59,984 nt of DNA from CAZWUW01 sp964636895 (GTDB lineage Bacteria; Bacillota; Thermincolia; Thermincolales; CAZWUW01), in the NCBI GenBank assembly GCA_964636895.1, contig CAZWUW010000004.1, positions 1 through 59,984 of the forward strand, read 5' to 3'. How positions within the stretch are numbered: the first letter of the stretch is position 1; each line of letters starts with the position of its first letter. Below are positions 50,208 through 57,957 of the stretch, piece by piece. The notes below the pieces were generated by a model, which made no database searches, was not told where the DNA came from, and saw only the letters and a list, made by a program, of their open reading frames with translations. The position numbers were made by a program, and so were the translations under genes.

Positions 50208-50615
50208 ATGCACAATAGTACAACCATTCGTGTCCGTTATCAGGAAACAGACCAGATGGGGGTCGTCTATCACGGCAATTATTTTGTCTGGTTCGAGGTA
50301 GGACGTTCGGAATTATTCAGGGCCGTCGGATTGCCATATACGGGGCTGGAGGAGCAGGGCGTGTACCTGCCGGTGACCCATGCCGAATGCAGTTACAAAA
50401 GAATATGTAAATATGACGACCTGGTGACCATCCAGACCAGAATTGAAAAACTTACGGCTGTAAGGATCCAGTTCCAATACCGGGTCTTGTCTGAGGACGA
50501 CCGGGTACTGGCTATTGGTGCCACTACCCATGCCTTTGCAGATGATAGTGGCAAGCCGGTGAATTTAGTTAAAAAGGTGCCCGTCCTCTGGGATAAAATG
50601 CAGGAACTTACTTGA
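50208..50615 (+). CDS. YbgC/4HBT hot-dog acyl-CoA thioesterase
   Basis: 135 residues, single hot-dog domain with the 4-hydroxybenzoyl-CoA thioesterase signature RYQETDQMGVVYHGNYFVWFEVGR; the Asp before QMG is the catalytic residue. It hydrolyses acyl- or aryl-CoA. ATG 50208 is seven bases after AAGGAGG; ATG 50202 is too close. Its 3' end overlaps the convergent ThrE gene by eight bases. Confidence 0.9.
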   Translation: MHNSTTIRVRYQETDQMGVVYHGNYFVWFEVGRSELFRAVGLPYTGLEEQGVYLPVTHAECSYKRICKYDDLVTIQTRIEKLTAVRIQFQYRVLSEDDRVLAIGATTHAFADDSGKPVNLVKKVPVLWDKMQELT

Positions 50616-51048
50616 CGTGGCGCTGCCTGATATTGGAAAAGTAGCTCACCACTACAGAAATCAGGGCCAATCCGGCAGCGATGTATGCGGCAATGAGAAA
50701 CGCCTCGAAAGCCAGGGCTAGCCCCCGGGTATAACGGTTTTCCAGAAATCCCAGCATGGCATTATAGGCAATTGCGCCTGGTACCAACGGAATTATGCCG
50801 GAAACAATATAAACTGTGGCAGGTTCTTTTTGCATCCGGGCTAATAATTCCGCCATCAGGCCAACTACCATGGCACCTCCGGCAGCAGCAACTACGCCTG
50901 GCAAACCGGAGTTTAGAACCAAGTGGTTAGTGGTCCAGCCTAAAGTGCCGGTAACACCGACGGCCAGCCAGGTGCGAACCGGGATATGGAGCGTTATCCC
51001 GGTAAATAGTGAAGTGATAAAAGCAAGCAGCATTTTTAGTGCCATCAT
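50608..51048 (-). CDS. ThrE_2 (DUF3815) half of threonine/serine exporter
   Basis: 146 residues, four or five membrane helices (TGTLGWTTNHLVLNSGLPGVVAAAGGAMVVG, then VSGIIPLVPGAIAYNAMLG). This is the small C-terminal half of the ThrE exporter, which in many bacteria is split into two proteins. AAAGGAG lies just upstream; the second ATG at 51045 is an equally good start. It overlaps the upstream half by four bases. Confidence 0.87.
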   Translation of the reverse strand: MMALKMLLAFITSLFTGITLHIPVRTWLAVGVTGTLGWTTNHLVLNSGLPGVVAAAGGAMVVGLMAELLARMQKEPATVYIVSGIIPLVPGAIAYNAMLGFLENRYTRGLALAFEAFLIAAYIAAGLALISVVVSYFSNIRQRHVK

Positions 51049-51818
51049 AAAACTCCTTTTAAATAATGCAGGTAAATACCCAGGCCGACCCCGGTGCCGC
51101 CGGCTATTGCAGCAGCTATCAGCAGCCCTTCGGCAAGCCTGATGGTACCGGACATCAAATCGCCGGAGATGAAGTCCCGGATGGCATTGGTCAGGGCTAC
51201 CCCAGGTACCAGGGGCAATACCGCTCCCATAATGATTTTATCTACATGCAGGCCAAAACCTGTGTGCACAAAAACGGTGCCAATCAGGGCGGCCAGCGCT
51301 CCCGCCAGGTAAAGCCGGAGGATGTATGCCAGGTTTATAGTAGTTACCCCGATAGCCAGTCGAACCAGGGCAGTTGCCACCAGCGCCGGCAAGAAGTCCT
51401 GCCAACTACCGCCGAGAAGAATAGTGGCGGCTCCTGAGGCAAGCGAACCGGCACCTAAAACGGCTATTTTACTGAAGCCTCCACCATTGCCCGTCATACT
51501 GCTGAGTGCGGCCAATCCTTCGGCAACAGTTAACTGTCCTGCGGCAAAACGGCGCGACATATTATTAACCTTGGATATTACGGCCAGGTTGATGTCTCTT
51601 TCAGTAACCTGTTTCATCCTGGTCAGCCTGTTATCATTATGAATTCCGTTAACGATAATACCGGTAGGAAAGACAAAGACTTCGGCCACCTCAAAGCCTT
51701 CTTTGTAGCAGATGCGTTTGATAGTGTCTTCTACACGGTAGGTCTCGGCACCGTTGCGGAGTAATAGTTCTCCGGCAGCAACGGCAAAGTCCAGCCCACT
51801 GTTGCCTTTAATGATCAT
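51045..51818 (-). CDS. ThrE_1 (DUF1212) half of threonine/serine exporter
   Basis: 257 residues. The N-terminal soluble part has LLLRNGAETYRVEDTIKRICYKEG, and five membrane helices follow, with LVPGVALTNAIRDFISGDLMSG, the ThrE signature. With the overlapping small half it should export threonine and serine. The start is ATG 51818 after a G-rich stretch; GTG 51821 is an alternative. Threonine synthase is encoded at 18.2 kb in this window. Confidence 0.87.
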   Translation of the reverse strand: MIIKGNSGLDFAVAAGELLLRNGAETYRVEDTIKRICYKEGFEVAEVFVFPTGIIVNGIHNDNRLTRMKQVTERDINLAVISKVNNMSRRFAAGQLTVAEGLAALSSMTGNGGGFSKIAVLGAGSLASGAATILLGGSWQDFLPALVATALVRLAIGVTTINLAYILRLYLAGALAALIGTVFVHTGFGLHVDKIIMGAVLPLVPGVALTNAIRDFISGDLMSGTIRLAEGLLIAAAIAGGTGVGLGIYLHYLKGVL

Positions 51819-51953
51819 CACCCCCGAGTCAATGCTGTTATTAGTATTTGTCTGCTGTTAAATTTTAGCCGCTTTTCTTGGCGGCAGGAACTTTTCCTAT
51901 TTTCACGAATACAATAATAAAGTGGAAATAATTATGTGAAAGGAGTAGAGACC

Positions 51954-52733
51954 ATGGGTTTTTTTCGCAGTGTTGTCAGCAGTATAACGAATTTTCCCGC
52001 ATACGGAGGTTTTGCCAGGGAGTCCACCGGCCGGGCGCTAAAATACTTTTTTTTGATTTTTACCCTTGTTTTTATTGGCTATGCCATCAAGTTGACACCG
52101 GTTATTACGGGTTTTATCGATAAACTTGGGCAGGAAGTGGAGTCTAATGTGCCTGATTTCCGCATTATTAACGGTGAACTAGAATTTAAAGAAAAAATGC
52201 CTTTTATCATTAAGGGTGATAATAACTTTATTTTAATCATTGATACCACCGGAGAGTTAAACCCGGCGGCGCTGGATAAATATAATAATGGAGTATTTGT
52301 GGAAAAAACCAAAGCCGTTATCAAAGATGAACAGCAGGGCACGAATACAATTAATTTTACTGCCTTTAAAGGGATGGAAATCAGCAGGGATGCCCTTTTG
52401 AAAATTTTGCCGTTGATGAAAAAATTCATTCCAATTATTATAGTAGGACTTTATATTTTCGGCTTATTATCTAAAATGATTACCCTGCTGGTACTGGCGG
52501 TAATTGGTCTGGCCATGAGAAGTGGTGCCGATATCAGATTTGGCCATACCTGGAATATCGCCTGTCATGCTCTGACTTTACCGCTCTTGCTTGATTTGGT
52601 AAAAAGTGTAGCAGTGCCGATGCTGCCGGGGTTCTTTTTGGTATACTTTGGTATAGCCATCTTCTATATGTATAAAGGTGTTCAGGCCGCAAAAGAAAAC
52701 CGGAACGACGCCGGACCGGTGATTCCTGTTTAA
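51954..52733 (+). CDS. DUF1189 membrane protein
   Basis: 259 residues. It starts GFFRSVVSSITNFPAYGGFARES, has a membrane helix near residues 27-45, a large outer loop (FIIKGDNNFILIIDTTGEL) and four C-terminal helices, the pattern of DUF1189 (MalA/YqxM-neighbour type) proteins. Function unknown. ATG 51954 is nine bases after AAAGGAG. Confidence 0.83.
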   Translation: MGFFRSVVSSITNFPAYGGFARESTGRALKYFFLIFTLVFIGYAIKLTPVITGFIDKLGQEVESNVPDFRIINGELEFKEKMPFIIKGDNNFILIIDTTGELNPAALDKYNNGVFVEKTKAVIKDEQQGTNTINFTAFKGMEISRDALLKILPLMKKFIPIIIVGLYIFGLLSKMITLLVLAVIGLAMRSGADIRFGHTWNIACHALTLPLLLDLVKSVAVPMLPGFFLVYFGIAIFYMYKGVQAAKENRNDAGPVIPV

Positions 52734-52763
52734 CCCGGTCCGCCGCATTCCCGGCTGTGGGCA

Positions 52764-52946
52764 TTATTCCTCGATATTTCCTTTTTCAATTAAATCCGCA
52801 TCAGGTATATAGGGGGTTTTCCGGTCAGCGGCAGTGGTGAAATTATTGGCTTCATATTTGCTGGGCCGCCTGTTGGCCTCTTTATTGGGTACTCCTTCAG
52901 CGTCCGGTGCGGCATGCAGTGACTCTTTCTTTTGCTTGATCGGCAT
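52764..52946 (-). CDS. Small hydrophilic protein, 60 residues, unknown
   Basis: 60 residues, very polar, rich in Lys, Glu, Pro and Asn, with no cysteine and no hydrophobic run; it is probably unstructured (KEANRRPSKYEANNFTT, then PYIPDADLIEKGN). AAGGAGG sits seven bases before ATG 52946, which strongly supports translation. I know no family for it; small proteins like this are common among spore and stress genes in Clostridia (inference). A perfect 16-base inverted repeat lies upstream. Confidence 0.7.
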   Translation of the reverse strand: MPIKQKKESLHAAPDAEGVPNKEANRRPSKYEANNFTTAADRKTPYIPDADLIEKGNIEE

Positions 52947-53036
52947 ATTCTGACCTCCTTAGCAGCTAAATGATTGGAATAATCGTTATCTCTTATTATT
53001 TTGCCACTCGGCAGGGTTTTTATGTAACGTTCTATA

Positions 53037-53077
53037 ATGCAAAGAAACACCCATAATTTGAGGGTGTTTCTTTGCAT
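53037..53077. repeat. Perfect 16-base inverted repeat in divergent region
   Basis: ATGCAAAGAAACACCC (53037-53052) and GGGTGTTTCTTTGCAT (53062-53077) pair over a nine-base loop, between two divergently read genes. It may be an operator for both or a stable mRNA hairpin. Confidence 0.65.
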
Positions 53078-53128
53078 TTGTTGGGTAATAATAATTATGC
53101 ACATAGTTATTTTGAGGGGGTACGGGCT

Positions 53129-53596
53129 TTGAAGGATAAATTTTTGCTAGGTTCATTGGCCGGTATTACCGGAGCAGGGGTGATGGTTATTGCTAACTGG
53201 CTGGTGAATATGATTCCCGGGGTATCGTTTAAACTGCTTTTTGCGGTTACTCATTTGTTTGTCCCAGCGGCGGTAGTGAATACCTTTCATGGCCAGGTTA
53301 TCGCGGTGCTGGCAAATTTGGCCTGCGGCGGTCTGCTGGGGGTTTTTTTTACTTATCTGATAAGCTTTACGCAGCCAAAGTATATTTTGCTAAAAGGGCT
53401 CATTTACGGCATGGGGGCATGGTTTTTGATATGCGGCATGATTGCCCGGATACTGAGGGTGCCTATGGTGGACAAACCTTTGGACCAATATGTCAATATT
53501 GCCGTGCATTTAACTTACGGGGTCGTAATTGCCTATATAATTGCCAAGTTTGGAATATTTGAGAGGGCAGCAGCAGCGAAAAAAAACAGGCTTTAA
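53129..53596 (+). CDS. Membrane protein, four helices, YqhR-like
   Basis: 155 residues from TTG 53129, preceded by GAGGGGGTACGG; the longer frame to 53072 runs into the inverted repeat. Four membrane helices: GSLAGITGAGVMVIANWLVNM, the HLFVPAAVVNTFHGQVIAVL region, an ILLKGLIYGMGAWFLICGMI helix and a final GVVIAYII helix. The layout resembles the YqhR type of small conserved membrane proteins, but this is a weak match from memory. A GGAGGG/CCCTCC hairpin at 53637-53666 follows. Confidence 0.65.
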   Translation: MKDKFLLGSLAGITGAGVMVIANWLVNMIPGVSFKLLFAVTHLFVPAAVVNTFHGQVIAVLANLACGGLLGVFFTYLISFTQPKYILLKGLIYGMGAWFLICGMIARILRVPMVDKPLDQYVNIAVHLTYGVVIAYIIAKFGIFERAAAAKKNRL

Positions 53597-53636
53597 AAAA
53601 CCTTGTCGGAAAGGTCTGGATTGTATACGATGGTGT

Positions 53637-53666
53637 TATAGGAGGGAGCAAATCGCCCCCTCCTAT
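53637..53666 (+). terminator. Probable terminator-like hairpin
   Basis: ATAGGAGGG and CCCTCCTAT pair around 12 bases, 40 bases after the membrane gene. There is no T-tract, so it may be only a transcript-end stabiliser. Confidence 0.45.
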
Positions 53667-53758
53667 TCGATTTGCCGAAAATAATCTTGCCGCAAGAAAA
53701 AAGTTATGTTATATTTAAAGAAAGAACATTCGGTCTGTTATGATGCGAGGTGGATATA

Positions 53759-54334
53759 ATGAAAACAACAAGCACAGGGCTTAAAGAAAAAATATTTCGG
53801 GCAGCTCAAAAACTCTTTGTGGAAAAGGGTTACCACAATACTAGTGTCCCTGACATTGTTAAAGAGGCCGGAGTAAGCACCGGAGCAGTTTATCATTACT
53901 TTGCCGGCAAGGAGGATTTGGCGAGGGAAATTCATAAAACCGCTGTTGACCGTTTTTTGCGGAAATACAATGAAGAAGTTAGGGTTAAAAAAACAACTTA
54001 CGATAAAATCAGGGCCTATGTCAGCCTGATGTTCAGGTGGACGGAAGAAGATCCGGTAATGGTGCAGTATTTGCTTTATGCTAGGCCCAAGGAAGTACTG
54101 GACAGATGTCTTAGCATATGTTCGGAAGAAGGATTAAAGGGAACCACGGAAATTGTTGAATGGGGGACAAAAAAGGGGGAAGTTAAGCCAATGAGCCCTT
54201 TTCTTGCTGCTGCCACTATTTCGGGAATTATTATCAGAATGATTGAATTCAAGCTTGATGGGTTCATCGAACACTCTTTGGTCGAGTTTATTGAGGCTAC
54301 TGCCAATAACATCTGGCTGTCCGTAAAAACATAG
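53759..54334 (+). CDS. TetR family transcriptional regulator
   Basis: 191 residues. The N-terminal helix-turn-helix is KIFRAAQKLFVEKGYHNTSVPDIVKEAGVSTGAVYHYFAGKEDLA, a textbook TetR domain; the ligand domain is a helical bundle. ATG 53759 follows GAGGTGG. It is 11 bases ahead of the LuxR-type gene, so both are one transcript. The large FAD/Fe-S dehydrogenase gene next is a likely target (inference). Confidence 0.9.
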   Translation: MKTTSTGLKEKIFRAAQKLFVEKGYHNTSVPDIVKEAGVSTGAVYHYFAGKEDLAREIHKTAVDRFLRKYNEEVRVKKTTYDKIRAYVSLMFRWTEEDPVMVQYLLYARPKEVLDRCLSICSEEGLKGTTEIVEWGTKKGEVKPMSPFLAAATISGIIIRMIEFKLDGFIEHSLVEFIEATANNIWLSVKT

Positions 54335-54345
54335 GGGGTGGGCTT

Positions 54346-55053
54346 ATGCATCAATCTGCGCTGGTTATAGTAAGCCGGCAGGCGCTTTTGCGCCGTGCTT
54401 TGGCCTGTTTGTTAATATCAAGGTTGAGGTATGGGGAAGTAAAGGAATATGGTTCCGGTGGGGAAATAGGCTTAAGTTCCGGCATAACCGGCCACAGCAT
54501 ATATATTGTTGATGCGGAACTGCCGGATGCGGAAATCGGTGAAATAATAAATCTGGCCTCGTCCAGCCATGATAAGGCAATAATTTTCGGCAGCAGTTAC
54601 AGCAAGGGAAGGCTTGTCGAACTTATGGTCCTAAAGGCTGACGGCTATTTTACCACAGACCTGCCGGAGGCTGAGCTGCAGGTATTCCTGGAAAAGGTAT
54701 GGCAAGGGGGGCCGGTGATAGCGGATAATCTGATACCTGAAATGGTAAATAAATTATCTGATACGGCAAAAGGCGGGATAGAAGATAAAAATGCTTACAG
54801 CCTACTTACCCCCAGGGAAAAAGAAATCCTGAAACTGCTGGCGGCGGGTAGCACTAATGATCAAATTGCCAAAAAGCTTGTCATCAGCATTTATACGGTC
54901 AAAAATCACGTGCATAACATCCTTGAAAAACTTGGCATCACCAATCGGACTCAGTTGGTTTCTTTCGCTCTGACCAGAGGGTTGGTTGGCGTATCGGTTA
55001 TGTTTGGTATAGTTGTTTTCTTACTGGCCCCCGTTAAACCGCATATATGTTGA
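54346..55053 (+). CDS. LuxR-type regulator with degenerate receiver and C-terminal membrane helix
   Basis: 235 residues. Residues 1-120 fold like a receiver: IYIVDAELPD keeps an Asp at the usual place, but the acidic pair near the start (VIVSRQ) and the conserved Lys (GYFTTD) are missing, so normal phosphorylation is doubtful. Residues 150-210 are a LuxR/GerE HTH (LTPREKEILKLLAAGSTNDQIAKKLVISIYTVKNHVHNIL). The end carries a hydrophobic helix (GVSVMFGIVVFLLAPV), suggesting membrane attachment. ATG 54346 follows AGGGGGTGG and lies right behind the TetR gene. A terminator follows. Confidence 0.85.
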   Translation: MHQSALVIVSRQALLRRALACLLISRLRYGEVKEYGSGGEIGLSSGITGHSIYIVDAELPDAEIGEIINLASSSHDKAIIFGSSYSKGRLVELMVLKADGYFTTDLPEAELQVFLEKVWQGGPVIADNLIPEMVNKLSDTAKGGIEDKNAYSLLTPREKEILKLLAAGSTNDQIAKKLVISIYTVKNHVHNILEKLGITNRTQLVSFALTRGLVGVSVMFGIVVFLLAPVKPHIC

Positions 55054-55074
55054 GCCTGCTAAGTATATAGTCCG

Positions 55075-55103
55075 AAAGAGCCAGATGTGTCTGGTTCTTT
55101 TTT
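55075..55103 (+). terminator. Terminator after LuxR-type gene
   Basis: AAAGAGCCAGA and TCTGGTTCTTT pair around TGTG and run into T. Confidence 0.85.
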
Positions 55104-55220
55104 GGTGCTTAAAATGAATTTCCGGGTTCATTACAAATCTCATCATGTAAAGGTATAATAAAACCGAACGAATAATCGTTCTGTTTGCGTATTATATCAC
55201 AAATTTGAGGAGGAGTTCTT

Positions 55221-57914
55221 ATGACCAAGGAGTTACCCGCAATGTTTAAGTCCGAACTGGAGTCCCTTTTCCAGGAGCGGGTACGGTTCAACAGGGTAGA
55301 GCGACTGGTGTACTCCCATGACATGGGTGTGCTGCCTTCCCAGGTAATGAAAATGTTCAATAATATGCCTGATGCAGTAGCACAGCCTGTATCCGCAGAG
55401 GAAGTGATGGCTGTGATAACGATGGCCAATAAATATAAATGGCCTTTGATTCCCAGGGGCAGCGGTACCAGCGGTTTTGGCGGGGCGCTGCCGACTAGGG
55501 GCGGGATTGTCCTTGATTTTGTGAGAATGAACAGCATTATGGCGATAGATACCAAGAGGCTTGCTGTAACTGTTGAACCCGGTATGGTTTGGGCAGACCT
55601 GCAGGATTACCTAAAAAACCGGGGTTACGGTCTTCGCCTGTATCCTTCCAGCGCACCTGCCGCTTCGGTAGCCGGCTGGGTGGCTCAGGGAGGGAGCGGC
55701 TACGGCAGCTATGAATACGGTTTTTGCGGTGAAAACATCGATGCCGTTGATGTTGTTATGCCTGATGGCAGTGCCGGGACATTTTCCGGGGATGAGCTAA
55801 AATTTGTCAATGGTCTCTGTGGCATCACCGGAATAATTACCTCAGTGACTTTGAAAATAAAGGAAATTGACGAAGAAGTAGTCACTTTAATGGCTTTCGA
55901 CGAACTAAAAGATGCCGCCGAAGCGCTGCAAGTGATTAGACAGAACCAGGTTCCCCTTTGGTCGGTTAGCATGTCAACCCCGGCTTACATTAAATTGAAA
56001 CAGCGGGCTTCACAGCATATCGTACTGTCCGAAGACAGGTATTTTCTAACCTTTGTATATCCGAAAGTGCGGAAAACTGCTGTCGAAAGCGCCCTTAAGG
56101 GGGTGGCCGCCGCCTGTCGCGGCGAGATTATGCGGGAGGCTTTAGCTAAGGAGGAGTGGGACGAAAGGTTTTACCCCATGCGGTTTAAAAAGCTGGGGCC
56201 GACGTTGATAGCCACTGAAGTAATTATCCCTGTGGAACAGTTGGCTAACTTTGTTGGCGCTGTCGAGAAGAAATATAAAGGTGAATTTGCCCTGGAAGGT
56301 ACAATGATCCACCATGATAAAATGGCTGTCCTCGGTTTTATGCTGTCCGACGAGCGTAAAGCCGGGTTTCCGATGGCCTACGCCAACTCCCTGACCGTTA
56401 TGGAAATGGGTGAAAAGCTGGGCGGCCGGGTGTTTACCCTGGGCTTGTACTTTGCCGACAAGGCCAAAAGTGTTCTGGGTGAAAAGCTGCTCAACCAAAT
56501 CTGGGAGTTCAAGCAGAAGGCAGATCCACTGGGCATCCTAAATCCGGGTAAAATCATCCCCGGTATTCTGGACAAAAACTCACCGGTTAAAACGCTGAGT
56601 AAGGCCATGGCCGTGGCCAATGCCGGAAAAGGCTTAATCAGCTTGGTCGGCAAGTTTCTGGTTAAGGTGCAGGGAGATGATTTCCCTTCACCCCTAAACG
56701 ATCATATAACCAAAGATACCTTTGCCTGCGCTTTGTGCGGTTACTGCCGGAATACCTGCACCGTTTTTGACGCCGTGCCGTGGGAGAGCAATTCCCCCCG
56801 AGGCAAATATTACCTGCTGACTCAGTATATTAAAGGCAACATTGCATTGGACGAAGAAGTGTCAAATGCCCTATATGCCTGCACCACCTGTAAAAAATGT
56901 GACTTGGTGTGCCAGATTCAGGCCCATAATGCTCACAACTGGATGTCTCTGAGGCCTTGTTTCCATGCCAATGGCTTGGAGAACACGGGGCTCGCTGCGG
57001 TGCGGGAGAATGTGCTAAAGACCGGCAATTTCTGGGGGGTGCCGGCGAGCGAGAAGTATAAGTGGCTTGACGTGCCGACTCTTAAAAAAGGGAAAATTGC
57101 ATATTGGGCCGGCTGTTGGGCCAATATTGTAATGGATAATATGCCCCAAAACATTACGCGGATTTTTAACAAGATAGGTGTGGACTTTGTCCACTTTGGC
57201 GATGGTGAGACCTGCTGCGGCCTGTACCTGGCCTTGGGCGGTTATATGGACGACTTTACTGTGCTGGTTAAAAAGAACCTGGAGATGTTTAAGGAAGCCG
57301 GCATCGAGACCATGGTATTTTCCTGTCCCGGCTGCTATGCCACCTTTTCCGAAAACTATCCAGTGGTGGCGGAACAGCTGGGGATGGCATGCAATATCAA
57401 TTTCCGGCATGTTACTTATTTCCTGAGCGAACTGGTTAACCAGGGCCAAGTGAAGTTTACTGAACCTTTGAATTGTAAAGTCACCTATCACGATTCCTGC
57501 CACGTGGGACGCTGGTTCGGCCACTATGAGGAACCGCGGAACGTCATTAAGGCTATGCCTGGGGTAGAATTGGTGGAGATGCCCAACAACAGGGAAAAGG
57601 GGTTATGCTGCGGACTTGTATCTGCTTTTGATTCCCTGCCGACAGTAGCCCATGCCGGCATGAAACGGGTAAGGGAAGCGGAAGGGACAGGTGCCGATTA
57701 TCTGGTCACCAACTGCGCCGGCTGCGGCTCTCAGTTTAGCGCCACCAGCTGTGCCATGAAGACAAAGGTGCGCCAGAAAGATTTGACTGAAATGGTTGCT
57801 CGGGCGCTGGGCCTTGAGGTCAAAGACCCTACGGAGAACATCAGCAAATTCATGGGGGCTGCCGTGGAGATGCTCAAAACGAGCGGCATGCGAACCTTGC
57901 CTGTGAAGGTTTGA
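55221..57914 (+). CDS. FAD-linked oxidase fused to Fe-S (CCG) domains, glycolate/D-lactate dehydrogenase type
   Basis: 897 residues. The N-terminal half is a FAD_binding_4 domain (IPRGSGTSGFGGALPTRGGIVLDF and then SVAGWVAQGGSGYGSY) and FAD-oxidase_C. The middle has two 4Fe-4S motifs (CALCGYCRNTC and CTTCKKCDLVC). The C-terminal 300 residues contain two CCG (cysteine-rich) repeats (ETCCGLY, SCPGCYATF, DSCHVGRW, GLCCGLVSA, NCAGCGSQF), as in GlpC/HdrD. This one protein combines the GlcD and GlcF parts. It should oxidise a 2-hydroxyacid (lactate or glycolate) and pass electrons on; the substrate is not certain. ATG 55221 has GAGGAGG upstream. Confidence 0.9.
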   Translation: MTKELPAMFKSELESLFQERVRFNRVERLVYSHDMGVLPSQVMKMFNNMPDAVAQPVSAEEVMAVITMANKYKWPLIPRGSGTSGFGGALPTRGGIVLDFVRMNSIMAIDTKRLAVTVEPGMVWADLQDYLKNRGYGLRLYPSSAPAASVAGWVAQGGSGYGSYEYGFCGENIDAVDVVMPDGSAGTFSGDELKFVNGLCGITGIITSVTLKIKEIDEEVVTLMAFDELKDAAEALQVIRQNQVPLWSVSMSTPAYIKLKQRASQHIVLSEDRYFLTFVYPKVRKTAVESALKGVAAACRGEIMREALAKEEWDERFYPMRFKKLGPTLIATEVIIPVEQLANFVGAVEKKYKGEFALEGTMIHHDKMAVLGFMLSDERKAGFPMAYANSLTVMEMGEKLGGRVFTLGLYFADKAKSVLGEKLLNQIWEFKQKADPLGILNPGKIIPGILDKNSPVKTLSKAMAVANAGKGLISLVGKFLVKVQGDDFPSPLNDHITKDTFACALCGYCRNTCTVFDAVPWESNSPRGKYYLLTQYIKGNIALDEEVSNALYACTTCKKCDLVCQIQAHNAHNWMSLRPCFHANGLENTGLAAVRENVLKTGNFWGVPASEKYKWLDVPTLKKGKIAYWAGCWANIVMDNMPQNITRIFNKIGVDFVHFGDGETCCGLYLALGGYMDDFTVLVKKNLEMFKEAGIETMVFSCPGCYATFSENYPVVAEQLGMACNINFRHVTYFLSELVNQGQVKFTEPLNCKVTYHDSCHVGRWFGHYEEPRNVIKAMPGVELVEMPNNREKGLCCGLVSAFDSLPTVAHAGMKRVREAEGTGADYLVTNCAGCGSQFSATSCAMKTKVRQKDLTEMVARALGLEVKDPTENISKFMGAAVEMLKTSGMRTLPVKV

Positions 57915-57957
57915 AGGGTGAGTTTGAAAAAGCGCCGGATGTAAAACAAATGAGGTT

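Noticed and set aside
57015..57524. 169-codon minus-strand frame inside the FAD/Fe-S dehydrogenase gene
   Set aside because: It lies fully within a clearly coding frame and has no protein-like motif.
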